A stretch of 64,000 nt of DNA, from NCBI GenBank assembly GCA_002914845.1, contig JXTC01000384.1, positions 170,492-234,491 of the forward strand, read 5' to 3'. Source of the stretch: Trema orientale. Its lineage: Eukaryota; Streptophyta; Magnoliopsida; Rosales; Cannabaceae. A model generated the notes under the pieces. It was given only the letters and a program-made list of their open reading frames with translations. It was not told where the DNA came from and searched no databases. Within the stretch, counting starts at the first letter, position 1. Each line of letters opens with the position of its first letter. Below are positions 1 to 12,096 of the stretch, in pieces. The translations under genes were made by a program, and so were the position numbers.

Positions 1-3000
1 TTTATAGAGATCCGGTTCTGGATATTATTATTCTTGCTAGAAAGCACTAATTCTGAAATGTGACAAATTATGAAAGGCTGAAAATCCATTAGTTGATTTG
101 AGAGAGACCATGTAAGGTTAGTCCCTATGTGTCTACTGTTAGCAGCCTGGTGTATATATATACTCGAGTATGCACATACTATGATGTTGTATTTATTTTG
201 GGTATACTGGTTAGGTACTTGAGTGATCCTTTTTGGATACCTAGGATCTTATTTTGTGATTGATTTATCGGCAGACTAACACTTATGACATAGTTGGATC
301 TTGTAACGCCGAGGTTGTAGGCTGCATGGATGATAAAAGCCCATCCATATGTATATTATGATGATAGTAAGAGGAGTTATTTTGTGATTTTATGCCAATT
401 GGATACTTACAGTTAAATTATTTTGGGATTTAGTGTCAATTAGACATTTATAGCTACCTCGCCTATCGAGGCAGAATTTTTTATAGTGTGTTATGAGACT
501 GCTAGTTATGAAATTTGACTGTGGAACCTTGCTTCAGTATTCTAAGTAGTTTACTCTGTTTTGAGATTGCTGAAACTTTATGGTTATGATTCCACAGCTT
601 TATCTTTCTCTTGAAACTTAAAGAGCATTAATAGCTCTAATTTTATTGACATACAGTTCCTATTAACTAGAGAGAAAGTTGTGGTGCCCTCATTTCTATT
701 GAGAATACGTATACATATAACATGTTTTGTGAATTCACTAGCGAAAGACTGACCTTTTAGGTGTTCTGAGAATACGCATCCCATGAGGTACTGTTAGTAG
801 CCTTAGTTATATTAAACTAGTGGGAGTTTATCGTCATCCATATATGATGAATATGTTATTGATTGATGTGGATTGCTTATGTTTTATGTAATACATGCAT
901 GTTTTGGATCCTAGTCACCTTTTATGATGTATGCATACACGTTTATTTGATGAGTGACATGTTGATTAGAGATATTCAATTTTAGTCTCAGTATGTATAA
1001 TGTTAATGGATCCATGTATGAGAGTTGTCGCCATGCTTTATAAATCTCTAGTACCTGATCATGTATGATACTTGTATCCTATCGATTCAGTATTATGCAT
1101 GTTTAGTTTTTGGCTATTCATATTTGTAAGAGATTCTTGTATCTTAACATATTATGGTTAAGTGAGTATTTTTGTATGATTATACTGTTCACGTGGGAGA
1201 ATATTATAATATTTTATATGGACTATTGTATAATCACTAGTAACTCATTATGTCTTAATTAAAGCGTGTTAAGGACAACGATATTTATATGTATAATTGA
1301 CTTTGTATAGTATTACTAATTGGGTCATAATGGGATGGACCACACATCTTAATATGAGTGAGGCCCATAGTTTCACACTTTTTTGGACACCTTGGCCAGC
1401 CCATTGGGCCAAGAGTGTGACCTGCCAAAACCACACATGTGACAAGGGCCCATAGGCCCATTGCCTCTCATATGATAGACCGGTCGTTGACTAGTTTTGG
1501 GGGCATGCTCATGGCTGGAGTTTTTCGGTAGAACACTAATGGGAGTCAAAGAGGGTTGAAAACCATAGCCCCTCCTCAATCTTCACTATTTTTCGCAGCC
1601 TGTAGGCACCGGACAAGGAGCAGCAGAAAATGGCCGTTCAACACCTCACCACCGTATTGAGGTAATGTCCATTTTCTTTGAATATACTTTGAGCTTTAAA
1701 TGGATTGTTCTTAGCTGTTTTCTGGTCTTTAATTCAACAGCTCCATCTTCAGAGTCTAAACAAACACAACTCAGAAGGAGTAGCTTTATAATTGCCTATA
1801 TGTTTAACTATAATTTATACACTTATAATATGTATGTAAGTGTTTTTTGTGATTCTTATATATAGTTTTAAGTATTGTTTCTAAATATTACTCAAAAAAC
1901 AAAAAGAAAAAAAAGTACTGATTCTAAATCTTTCATTCATTCCCAGTAATGTTCAGAACATACCTATCCTTAAGCTACTATTTACTATCGCAATGGATGA
2001 TAATACTACAACAAAACATTCCCTTTTGTGGCTAAAAATTGTAGCACCCATTTTTTTTGATTGCTTATTAATTTATTTATTACCATTGTTATTGTTACGT
2101 TGCTAGGTTGTGGCAGTCTTGTGAGCATAAAATATTTCATAACTTGAAATTGGGGCCAATGGCCAGTAATAAAACATTTTTTTTTCTTTTTTGTTACTAA
2201 TTAAGTGTTAATCTTACATTTTGGGAATTTAAGTATAAGTACTTTTTATTGTTGGGTGTTTAGGATAGTATGGCTTGGTTCCAGCTCTCTCACTTGCTGT
2301 AAGCCTGTAATAGAATATTATAAGGAACAAATATCCGACTCTTCCATTAAAAAAAAAAAAATGCTTATTGTAGGGAAAATTTGATGCCTTAGAGTGAAAA
2401 CTGTCTAATGCATGAGTTTAATTATTCTTGACGGACAAAAACCAAAATGCGCGTGTGCGTCATATTGGCATGAGGTTGACTTTCTATTTAATGGAATAAT
2501 ATTAGCTATAGTGTTAATACTCAATAAGATATTGCTTGATATATATATAAGAAAAACAAATAAGTAATGTTTAAAATATTTAGCTTGTATACGTCGTTCC
2601 GTTTGACCAAATTTACAAGAATAGTAATAATGTAAGTACATTACATGACAAACCTAAACATTACACATTCCATTCCATAGCAAATTAATTATGAAAGCAA
2701 TTTTATTCAGTCAAGTATTAATTATATATCTTGCAGCCAAACAAAAGGGTATTAGCTATGTATAAACGTACCATGGTCAAAGATTAATGTTGAAATTCGG
2801 AAACATGATATTATCTTATTAATTTCCTGTCTCTACAATTTAAAAAAAAAAATGTGAACAAGCCTGCAAAATTCCTCCAGGTGGACGAAAAAACAGTTAT
2901 GGTGGTGCAACATGGCTAGCCATTTGAATAAACATGATAAAAAAAATTAATTTATTTTGTCTGTGGATGATCCAAATTTCAAAAGGGGTACTCCAAACGG

Positions 3001-3400
3001 GAGAACCAAAAAGTACCTACTACTTTATTTTTCAGTCCTTTTTAAATATGCGACTTCAAACAATCCAATAATTACAATATTTTTAATTCGTATTTGTTTT
3101 TATTTGAACAGCTTATTATAAATTATTTCTCACTTCATTTCTATTTTATTGACTTATGAGTGCATTAATGTTTTGTGCATGGATTCATTGAAGTTCACAA
3201 CCCCATCAGCTGATCTTAGTTACGTAGAGTTCCACGTGGCACGCCAAAAGTAAGAGTTTTTCTTTTGGGACAATAAATTAAGAGAAAGTTTTGATATTTG
3301 AAAATTATTCCATTTCAATTAGTCTTTCATTTTTATTTTTTAAATAAAAAATAATTATTTCCAAAGAGCTAATGCCTTAGTTCTTAGGCTTCTTATAAAA
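1..3400. other. No gene recognised; possible LTR-like DNA in the first 1.7 kb
   Basis: All reading frames are short and broken. The first 1.7 kb has the look of a retrotransposon LTR (long, repetitive in words such as ATGTATGATA, with GC-richer stretches around 1330-1640 containing several GGCCCA words), but I find no paired copy, primer site or TG...CA ends, so this is only a guess. From 1.7 to 3.4 kb I see AT-rich intergenic DNA with nothing identifiable. Confidence 0.3.
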
Positions 3401-3411
3401 ATCTAAGCCTA

Positions 3412-3775
3412 TAATATAAAAAAATTGAAAAACCCTGGATGGATCGAAATTTTTAAGAAATCTCAGATTTATTTAGAAAAATATCACTATTTAACAACAT
3501 TTAAAAAATACTATTTTTTAAAATTTAGTATTTTTTAAAAGTATCCGAGATAATTAATCAAGTAATTAGGGTAACAAAGAGTTACTTGAGGTAACTAGTC
3601 CGATTACCTCAAGTAACGAGTTACCTCATATATCTCATCAATTAGTAACAAGTGATATTTCTTCAATAATTTTTAAAAGATATATTTTTCTAAATAATTT
3701 TGGATTTTTTTATAAAATTTGAAAATCCGGGATTTTTCAACTTTTTTGAAACTTTACCATATAATTTCTAATTTT
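3412..3775. repeat. Foldback MITE, probably MULE-type
   Basis: The left arm (about 3412-3490) and the reverse complement of the right arm (about 3690-3775) share a long imperfect inverted repeat, including TTGAAAAA followed by CCC, and TTTAGAAAAATAT on the inner side. The centre holds a second small palindrome of GAGTTACTTGAGGTAACT type. No coding capacity. Long arms without a conserved short terminus suggest a Mutator-like MITE; the class is inferred. Confidence 0.6.
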
Positions 3776-3936
3776 CCCACATTCCTTCAATGAATGGGCC
3801 CAAAAAGATGCACATGTAGAGTTGGGCACAGAATTGATTGAGTTTCGGGTCCAATTGAAAGGGAAATTGACTTGAGTAATATTAATTTGAAACAAAATAG
3901 TTTTTTAATAATCTTTTCAAACTGACATTTCTAGTA

Positions 3937-4075
3937 GTGTCACAAATTGTATGACGAGGGGTCATACACGCTTTAACTATAAAATTATGACTTTTTTAAG
4001 ACTAATTAATAGTCATAAATTGTGTGACCTTCGTCATACAGAGTCACAAAATACTAAAACACTGCTACTATTTAT
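3937..4075. repeat. Small foldback element rich in GTCACA/TGTGAC words
   Basis: GTATGACGA-type arms face each other (near 3950-3965 and, reverse-complemented, near 4030-4045), with TAGTAGTG at the left edge and CACTGCTACTA at the right edge. The vocabulary (AATTGTGTGAC, GTCATA, GTCACA) resembles the repeats around 59.2-60.9 kb. The TAGTAGTG edge hints at CACTA-type termini, but the ends point outward, so the class is uncertain. Confidence 0.4.
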
Positions 4076-4279
4076 TTCAATTTCCCAAATTGAAATATAA
4101 AACTCCATCAACTTTGGTTCAATCTTGGGAAACTACATCACATGCCCCTTTTTTAAGCTATGTGTTAATAAATATGTCTTTTTTATTTTATTGACTTCTA
4201 TATCCCTTTTCAAGTTTTAATGATTTTAGTTTACCATTATACCCATTTCTAAGTTAATTTGATATATTCATGTATATAA

Positions 4280-4590
4280 TTAAATTATTAACATACATAA
4301 TTCATTTACTATAACATATAATTCATTTACCGGTATACATAATTCATTTACCGTAATATATAATTCATTTACCGGTGTATATAATTCATTTACCAGCTTC
4401 TATATAATTTACCAGATATACATATATATATAACTCCTTTACCGCATGCGTAGATAATTAAATTACTAGTATATATAAATTATTTACTAATATATATAAT
4501 TAATTTACTAGTGTATATAGTTAATTTATTGAGATATATAATCAATGTACTTGGGTAAATAATGGATTTACTATTTATATAATTTACCTT
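4280..4590. repeat. Minisatellite, TATATAATTCATTTACC-type unit of about 22-26 bp
   Basis: About a dozen degenerate head-to-tail copies of TATAATTCATTTACCGG and variants such as TATAATTAATTTACTAGTG. The left copies are the most alike and the copies diverge rightward. Confidence 0.7.
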
Positions 4591-4704
4591 CTTCTTCATT
4601 AGAACATTACTATGAATTAAGTGCAATACTCGAGTATTTGCAGCTAACAAGGGGGAGTAACTAAAAAATTGTTGTTTTTAATATATGTGTCCATATTATA
4701 TTCA

Positions 4705-4955
4705 GGCACCACTCTAGTACTATTTTTTTTTTACCTATCTATAGATATTATTTTTTTTTCCAATTAAACATCATCATGCACAGTCTTTTCATGGTAAAAA
4801 GTGGAGAGAGAAAAGTATTAAATAATGAGTATTTATTTTAAATATTTTTCTAACTACATAAAATATGATATCCCGTTAAATAATGATCCAACGACTGGAA
4901 AAAAAAAACCTATCGATAGGTAAAAATAAAAAAAAAAATTATCGGATTGGGAACC
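4705..4955 (-). repeat. MITE family A, copy 1 (inverted relative to the others)
   Basis: Same family as the copies at 6933, 7204 and 8108: terminal repeats of the type GGCACCAATCCAGTAGGTAT followed by a poly-T/A run, then ACCTATCNATAGGTA, an inner GATCCAACG-like block, and a middle with GTCTTTTCATGGTAAAA. This copy reads in the opposite direction. No coding capacity. Confidence 0.65.
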
Positions 4956-5940
4956 ATTATATTAATATATATGTTATATAAGCAACGTCAGAAATAGTGA
5001 AATAGAGTCTTGTTAAAAAAAAAAGACACTGAACCAAGTACGGTTAAACTCATAATCTGAATTCCCAAATCGATTAAAATCACAAAATACCATATATATG
5101 TTTTTAAATAGATATATTCACTTTGGTTCAAAAGTCAGAGTGGCCTCATCATTCATCCAAGTCCATATCGCCACATTCAAAATTGAAAACCACATTGACC
5201 GACGACGATGAAGAAAACGTCATTCCTCTTTGGCCACATATTGATGAATACCACATATTTAACAGTGTTATCCAAATAGTACCACATACTCAAAGTAATA
5301 AGTTAACCTGCATCCACGAATACAAGAGCTATTTATTGCTGAGATCAAGAGATCATCCTTCTTTGAAATTGGATTGTGCGAACACTTTTCCTAAATCTAA
5401 TCGAGTGAATTATTTTCTTTTTTCTCTTTTTTTTTTATTTATTTTTATTTGGGTCATAGAAAATGAAACTCAGAATCCTATGCCACACGGATTTATAATC
5501 AGTGGTGAAATTCTCAAAAAAGTGCCCCCAAACTACACTGTTTCGATTTGCAGTAAAGACCGACGAAATCGATGAGGAAGAGAGCTTTGACCGACGATGA
5601 TGAACACGACATGGTTTCTCTCCTAGCCATAGATTCATGAAGACCACTAGAGTGATTCATCGAATTTTGCGGAGTCCTCTTTGATCTGGTAGTATAAACT
5701 AATGAAATCAATGAGGAAGACGAAGAGACAGCGAGTGGCTAATGGTACATTTGGTATTAAAAAGATATGAATAAAGAAAATGGATATTTTTATTAATAAA
5801 ACGAAAAATGGATTTCTATCAAAAGCTACCCTCAAAAGTGGGGTATTTTTGTACGTATCCCTTCAATCCTGAATAAATTAGTTGTATGCCACTTTTCTTT
5901 CTTCATTAATTAAATCTACCATCATACTACTTTTCTAAAA

Positions 5941-6230
5941 TGAATTCTTGACGACCTTGATAGATTCTTGAACAATTCTTGATATCGGCGGCAATCTTAA
6001 TGAATTCTTGACGAGTTTTTGAGAGATTTTTTTACGATCTTGACGAATTTTTGATAGAATCTTGACATCGGTGGTGATCTTGACGGGTTAGTGATGAATT
6101 CTTGACGGATTCTTGGCAATCTTGATAGATTCTTGATAGATTCTCGACAGATTCATGATGTCAGTGGTGATCTTAACAGATTATTGATACATTTTTGATG
6201 AAATCTTGATAGATTCTTGACTAATTCTCT
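5941..6230. repeat. Minisatellite built from GATTCTTGACGA-like units
   Basis: Dozens of short units of roughly 11-12 bp (ATTCTTGACGA, ATTCTTGATAG, ATCTTGACGG). They sit in a higher-order repeat of roughly 80-100 bp marked by GATATCGGCGGCAATCTT at about 5980, GACATCGGTGGTGATCTT at about 6063 and GATGTCAGTGGTGATCTT at about 6157. Confidence 0.7.
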
Positions 6231-6932
6231 CCCAAAAGTGGTAGAATCTAATGGTGGTAGTAAATTTAGTTAAACATTTGAAAAAAGTGGTAATTGTCTA
6301 GTTAACCTTTATAGATAAAAGAGAAAATGACACTTTCCACTACTTTTTAAGAAATAATATCAAAAATACGACCTTCAGAAATTAATTTTTTTTCTATACA
6401 ACTTTTAGTGATATTTTTCTAAATACTTAGCTAGAAGTTGGTTTCTCAATACTGATTTATCTGACTATTGCAAGAAACTAAATTGGTTTCTCAGTTTTCT
6501 GTAATCAAAATTAGTTTCTCTAATTCTGTTTATTGGTTAATTTTTCTAATAAGTAGATAGTTTCTTTGATTTATTATCATTGGTTTCTCTAGCTATTACT
6601 AAAAACTAATTTAGTTTCCCATTTTTCAGTAAACTAATTATTTAAGAAACTAAATTCTGGCTCGCCCAAACCCAGGTTTTGGTGGTGAATGGGCTGGATA
6701 GGGCTAGCCCATATGGTTGAGAGGGGAGCCCAGCTCGGCCATATGGCCCAAGCGGGCCCCTTGATAGATTGGGCCTAGGTCCGCCCTGAAACGGGCCAAT
6801 GCGGGCCGGCTCGTTCCTGCCCGCGGTTGGCCTATTTTTTTTAAAATTTAAATTTTTTTTTAAAAATTAAATAATTAAAAAAATAATATATATATTATAT
6901 AATTCTTATAAAAAAATATATAATTATATAGA

Positions 6933-7177
6933 TTGCCAATCCGGTAGGTATTTTTTTTACCTATCCATAGGTATTTTTTTCTAGCCATTAGATCATTGAT
7001 CTAATGGCTACCATAATTTGAGTAGTTGAAAAAAAAATAATAAAAATAAATACTCATTATTTAATATTTTTCTCTCTCATCATTTTACCATGAAAAGACG
7101 TGCGTGACTAATTTTAATTGGTAAAAATAATACCTATCAATAGGTAAAAACAAAAATACCTACTAGATTGATGCCCA
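6933..7177 (+). repeat. MITE family A, copy 2
   Basis: Left end TTGCCAATCCGGTAGGTATT and right end (reverse complement) TTGGGCATCAATCTAGTAGG form the terminal repeat. The inner palindrome ACCTATCCATAGGT and the CTAGCCATTAGATCATTGAT block match the other copies. Confidence 0.7.
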
Positions 7178-7203
7178 ATTATATATATGATTATATATAT
7201 AAT

Positions 7204-7440
7204 GGTTGCCAATCCAGTAGGTATTTTTTTTTTTTTTTCCTTGTGTAGGTTTTTTTTTTTTAGCTATTCGATCATCATCTAATGGTGATCCAACGGCTAT
7301 AATCAAGTACATAAAAAGACGTGCATCATTAATGCTATTTCTCTCTTTCTTTTTAATATAAAATAATATGCAAAAAAAATTTTCATTGGTCAAATCTTAT
7401 GCATGGGTACAAAAAAAAAATACCTACTGGATTGGTGCCC
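7204..7440 (+). repeat. MITE family A, copy 3
   Basis: Ends GGTTGCCAATCCAGTAGGTA and (reverse complement) GGGCACCAATCCAGTAGGTA give a nearly perfect terminal repeat, the best-preserved pair in the family. It lies about 26 bp from copy 2 in the same orientation. Confidence 0.75.
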
Positions 7441-7999
7441 ATATATAATATATATACATATATTATATTATTATTTATTAATTTTTTTAAAAAATAGGGC
7501 TGGTCCGAGCCGGCCTGCGGGCTAAAGGTGATAGGCCTAGCCCGTCCCTGGGAGTATAGCCGGGCTGGGACCGAGTCTATCTTGAACGGGCCTGGTCGGG
7601 CGGCCTGCGGGTCATAGTTACGAGCTGCGTGCTAGACCATTTTGATGGCTTTAGTTTCTGGTAACTAATTGGTTTCTCTGATTTTGATTATATATTTGGT
7701 TTCTCTGATAAACAGATTATTTTTTTTATTTATTACCGTTGATTTTTTTAATTATTGCTAAAAACTAATTTGGTTTCTCAATTTTTGGTAATCAAATCTA
7801 TTGGTTTCAATTACCTAGTTTGCTTTTAGAAACTATTAAATAATATGTAATAAAGAAATCAAATTGCTTTTTAGCAATAACAAGTGAAACTAATTTTGAG
7901 AAACCAATTTCTAGCTGAAGTAATAATTATTTTCTAGAGATCATATTTTTGGTATTATTTTTAAAAAGATAGGTATAAATGTCAAAAATTCTGGATAAA

Positions 8000-8239
8000 A
8001 ATGTTTCAAATCTTATATCAAAACGACTCAATTTTGGGCTTATTTTAAGGAAATGTCTATTTTTCAAATACTGCAGCAAAATGATTAGTATATAAGTATA
8101 TGGGCTATAATCCAATAAGTTTTTTTTTATAAAAAAAAATCTATCTATAGGTATATTTTTTTTTTAGCCGTAGGATTATTAACGGCTACCATGATTTGAG
8201 TAGTTAGAAAAAGAATTAATAATAATAAATAATGCTCTT

Positions 8240-8271
<32 letters not shown>

Positions 8272-8540
8272 TATGAAAAGACGTATGTCATGAATTATAA
8301 TTAGGCAAAGTAATATATATAGATGGATAAATAAAAAAAATACCAACTAGATTGGTGTCCTAAATGTATATACATGTATAAAATATGATGTACCTAGTAT
8401 ATAATATATATACTCAGTACATAAACTAAAGTTGGTATGTATATATATATATATATCTGGTTATTTTGCTATAAAAAGAAAAAAAAACAAATATTTGCTA
8501 AAGCAAAGTGTGAAAAAAGGACAAATTTTTTTGGGTTAAC
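8000..8540. repeat. MITE family B copy, interrupted by MITE family A
   Basis: Arms of the type AAATGTCTATTTTTCAAATA ... GCAAAATG (8036-8090) and their inverted counterpart (about 8440-8520) match the element at 29755-30055, including the TATAGCAAAAT words. The family A copy at 8108-8360 sits between the arms, so it inserted later. Confidence 0.5.
8108..8360 (+). repeat. MITE family A, copy 4
   Basis: Carries TATCTATAGGTATATT, the AGCCGT...ATTAACGGCTACCATGATTTGAG block and a right end (reverse complement) GGACACCAATCTAGTTGGTA. It contains a (CT)n run at about 8237-8262. Confidence 0.7.
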
Positions 8541-8705
8541 TATAGTAATATCTAAATTGATTACTAGACTCACCTTAGGACTAATAGCAAATTTTGAAAG
8601 AGTTTGTTAATATAATTGGATCGTACATTTTACGTTACTAATTGGTTTAGCATTCACCCTTATTAGTTTCCAAGTAAAAAGGCAAGAATTATGTATGAGT
8701 TCAAA

Positions 8706-9430
8706 TATAATTTAGGAAATTTGGTCAAATGCTCCTTCTTGATAGTTGATTTTGAGAAATACACCCCATTTAAAATTTGTTGGCTAGAATAACCCATTTT
8801 AAATAAAATGAGTGTAAAATGACATATAGGCCCTTAGTTAATTTTTTTTAAATTTTTTTTTAAAAAAGAAAAGGCTTGGAGTCTAAAATGAAAAAGCTGT
8901 AGTTAAATTTAAAAAAAAAAAAAGGAATGAAAAAAAGGAAAAAAAAAAAACGAAAAAGCGGGTTTAATTTTCTTTTTTCCTCTATTTTTCTCAAACGAAG
9001 GCATTGATCTTCCTCTTCCTCTCAATTCATCTCAGTCGGACTCCACCCCTACTCATGACAACTGCAGTCAAAGTCCACCTCCACCATGCCAAATTCCATC
9101 CAATCTCAACCAGAAACCCATCGGTTCCAAGATGTCCCTTCTTTCTTTGTTAATATGAGTTTGATTTGTAGATTAAAAGTTGGTTTTCTAATAGGACTTG
9201 AAACTATAGCGAAAAATAGAAATTTTTTGGTCAACTTTTAAGCACAAAAAGCAGTAAACTGGAAAATAGGATGAAAAATACTGAGATTCGCTGCAAAGAA
9301 AAAACCCAGATCGGGATAGACATGAGTGTCTAATTTCTAGACAGGGGTGTCTAGAACTCGACAAATTATACATATCGAGTACACTTGACATGATTATCGA
9401 GTCTTGTCTCCACAATTATTCATCTATACT
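8706..9430 (+). repeat. Left terminal inverted repeat of the MULE
   Basis: Pairs with the right arm at about 15010-15660. Alignment anchors from outside in: ATACACCCC, TCTTTCTTTGTTAAT followed by TTTGTAGATTA, ACTATAGCGAAAAATAGAAA, GTAAACTGGAAAATAGG, GCTGCAAAG, and the first TAGACA-type words with CGACAAATTATAC. The stretch 8880-9120 (pyrimidine-rich) is poorly matched. Confidence 0.7.
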
Positions 9431-9890
9431 GTATCAATAATGCTAGACACAACTGTCAATCCATAGGCCAACCATTATTATCCAGGTACTAGATGTTATC
9501 TCGACTATGCTAGACATATTATCTATCATTCTCGACAGTTTAGTCGAGTGACTAGACACTAGTGTCGAGATAATTTCTAGAGTATAAAAAGTTACTCAAT
9601 AACACAGTTGTGTGACTCGACATAGTGTCTAGAAAGTTCGACAATTATGTCTATATACTAGACACTGTTGTCTAGCATAGTGTCTAGCTTTTTAGATAAG
9701 TTGTCTATCTGGTATATACTATTGTCTAGCTTCCTAGACAAGTTGTCTATTCGGTAGACATGATTGTCTAGCTTCTCAGATAGGTTGTCTATTGGATAGA
9801 CAATATTGTCTAGTTTCCCAAAAAAGGTGTCTATCTGGTAGGCACTATTATCTTACTTCCCGGACAAATTGTCTATTTGCTAGACACTAA
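9330..9890. repeat. TAGACA/TGTCTA-rich repeat block
   Basis: A dense series of self-complementary words such as CTAGACACTATTGTCTAG, spaced at about 20-45 bp; the most regular run is about 9660-9890 (CTAGCTTCCTAGACAAGTTG and variants). The same vocabulary recurs at 10340-10550, 11040-11140, 11835-11890 and 14310-15130, all inside the MULE. Confidence 0.75.
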
Positions 9891-11050
9891 GTATAATGGA
9901 CTAAAATTTGATATAAACCAAATTAAATAGAATATAATTACAAAATTAATAAGTTTTGTAAACTTAGTCACTACTTTGTTCATTACTATTAGAAACTTAG
10001 TCACTATATAATGAAAATATGTCACTATTACTATTGAAAACTTAGTCACAACATTGTTCTTTATATTTATAAACTCAATAATTAGGTGTAACTCATAATA
10101 AGGATATTATGTTAAATTACAAAATTAATGAGTTTTGAATTATTATCGCTACTATAATGAAAATATGTCACCATTACTATTGCAGACTTAGTCATAACTT
10201 TGTTCTTCCAAATTACAAACTCAATAAGTAAATGTGATGAGTAATAAGTATACTAAATTATAAAATTAGTGAGTTTTTTATTATCACCACTACTATAATG
10301 AAAATATGCCACCATTACTAGTGAAAACTTAGTTACAATTTTGAGCTTTCTAAACAAGGAGTCTAGCTATTAGACAAGTGTTATCTAGCTCTCCAGACAT
10401 ATTGTCTATCTGATAGACACTTTTGTCTAACTTTTAAGACAAGTTGTCTATCAGGTAAATACTATTGTATCGTTTTCCAAACATATTATCTAGCTACTAG
10501 ACAATATTATCGAACTTTCCAAACAAGCTGTCTATCAACTAGATACTAACTATAATGAAATAAAATTTGATATAAACGAAATTAAATACAATATAATTAC
10601 AAAATTAGCAAGTTTTGTAAACGTACTCACTACTTTATTCATTACTTTTAGAAACTCAATTACTATATAATAAAATTATGTCACCATTACTATTGGAAAC
10701 TTAGTTACAATTTTATTCTTTATAATCAATAACTAGGTGTAATGTATAATAAGTACATTATATTAAATTACAAAATTAGTGAGTTTTGAATTGTTATCGC
10801 TACTATAATGAAAATATGGCACTATTACTACTGAAAACTGAGTCACAACTTTGTTCTTTCAAAATTCAAACTCAATAACTATGTGTAATGAGTAATAAGT
10901 ATATTAAATTACAAAATTAGTGAGTTTTAAATTATCATCGCGACTATGATGAGAATATATCATTATTACGAATGGAAACGTTTTTTTTTTTTCCTTTTTG
11001 AGATTAGGATTGGAAACTTAGTCACAACTTTGTTCTTTCCAAACTAGGAG
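9885..11050 (+). repeat. Direct duplication of a 660-bp block inside the MULE
   Basis: Two copies start at about 9885 and 10545 (ACTAAGTATAATGG / ACTAACTATAATGA followed by AAATTTGATATAAAC). Each contains sub-repeats of about 170 bp marked by ATAATGAAAATATGTCACCA and AAACTTAGTCACAACTTTGT. A shorter third copy lies at 11878-12095. Confidence 0.7.
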
Positions 11051-11139
11051 TCTAGCTATATTAGACATGAGTTGTCTGGCTCTCCATACATATCTAACAT
11101 TCCAGACAAAAGTGTCAATCTGATAGACACATGTGTCTA

Positions 11140-11827
11140 CGGTACCAGATAAAATCACACTTCTTAAACTTAGCATACAATTGCTTTTCCTTAAGAATTC
11201 TCAATACGGTCCTCAAATGTTCCATATGCTCCTCTCTTGAGCGTGAGTAAATCAGAATATCATCGATGAAAATTATAACAAATTTATCTAAGAAATCCTT
11301 GAATACTCTATTCATCATGTCCATGAACGCAGCTAGGACATTAGTTAATCCAAAGAACATCACTAAAAACTTGTAGTGCCCGTATCTCGTTCTGAAAGCT
11401 GTTTTTGGAATATCTTCCTCCTTAATTTTCCACTGGTAATATCCTGATCTAAAGTCAATCTTTGAAAACACAGAAGCTCCTTGTAGTTGATCAAACAAAT
11501 CATCGATTCTGGGAAGGGGATACTTGTTTTTGATTGTCACCTTATTTAGCTCTCTACAATCAATGCAAAGCCTCAAAATCCTATCTTTCTTCTTTACAAA
11601 CAAAACTGGAGCACCCCATGGTGAAAAGCTTGGGCGAATAAAACCCTTGTCCAAAAAATCTTGTAACTGTACTTTCAATTCCTTTAACTCTGCTGGAGCC
11701 ATTCTATAAGGTGCCTTAGAAATAGGAGCCATACCGGGCAATAAGTCAATAACAAACTTTATCTCTCTATCAGGTAGCAACCCAGAAAAATCTTCAGGAA
11801 AAACATCAAGAAATTCATTAACTACCC
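11140..11827 (-). pseudogene. Ty3/gypsy reverse transcriptase fragment (Tekay/Del-like)
   Basis: An uninterrupted minus-strand frame of about 220 codons covers the fingers and palm of a Ty3/gypsy reverse transcriptase. In order it shows [52 protein letters not shown] and [11 protein letters not shown]; the metal-binding Asp pair of FIDD is intact. Common family residues are changed (CIDC for CIDY, FRSGYYQ for LRSGYHQ), which suggests decay. The fragment lacks gag, protease, RNase H and integrase. It stops at about 11150, right after the codons for Cys-Asp-Phe, where TAGACA-type repeat begins; the other end (about 11827) also abuts TAGACA repeat. The next part of the same gene is at 12097 on the opposite strand. 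The lineage call is by recalled motif similarity. Confidence 0.9.
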
Positions 11828-11877
11828 CCCGTAGACACTATTGTCTAGATTTACAGACTATTTGTCTATCTACTGGA

Positions 11878-12095
11878 CACTATGTCTAATGCAATCAAAT
11901 TGTCATAAACTAAATAAAATACAATATAATTACAATTTCAGTGAGTTTTGTAAATTTAGTCACAACTTTTTTAATTAGTAGTAGAAACTTAGACAATAAT
12001 TTGTGCATTATTATTGGAAACTCTCTCACTATGATAATGAAAATGTCATCATTACAAACTCAATAACAACTCAATAACTAAGTGTAATGAATAAT
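11878..12095 (+). repeat. Third, shortened copy of the MULE internal block
   Basis: Begins TATGTCTAATGCAATCAAAT and continues with ATAAACTAAATAAAATACAA and AGTGAGTTTTGTAAATTTAG, in the same orientation as the copies at 9885 and 10545. It lies between the two oppositely oriented pol fragments. Confidence 0.65.
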
Positions 12096-12096
12096 A

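Larger units (their letters stand above)
6655..7650. repeat. Nested element with GC-rich GGGCC-type arms
   Basis: Two GC-rich blocks (6655-6835 and 7495-7650) dominated by words such as GGGCCGG, TAGCCCG and CGGGCC stand out in an AT-rich region and flank a low-complexity centre. Plant MITEs with such GGGCC-rich arms are known, often assigned to hAT. The centre has since received two MITE family A copies. Confidence 0.4.
6320..8010. mobile_element. MULE-like element with inverted arms, hosting nested insertions
   Basis: The left arm (about 6320-6480) and the reverse complement of the right arm (about 7870-8010) match over a long imperfect stretch that includes AATAATACCAAAAATA-type sequence and GCTAGAAATTGGTTTCTC. 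Between them are further GGTTTCTC-rich sequence, a GC-rich block at 6655-6835 and another at 7495-7650 rich in GGGCC/GCCCG, and two MITE family A copies. No transposase reading frame is seen. This is probably a non-autonomous Mutator-like element broken up by later insertions; the class is inferred from the long arms. Confidence 0.45.

Noticed and set aside
3920..4080. CACTA transposon ends (TAGTAGTG and CACTGCTACTA).
   Set aside because: The words point outward and no partner ends were found, so only a small foldback repeat is called.
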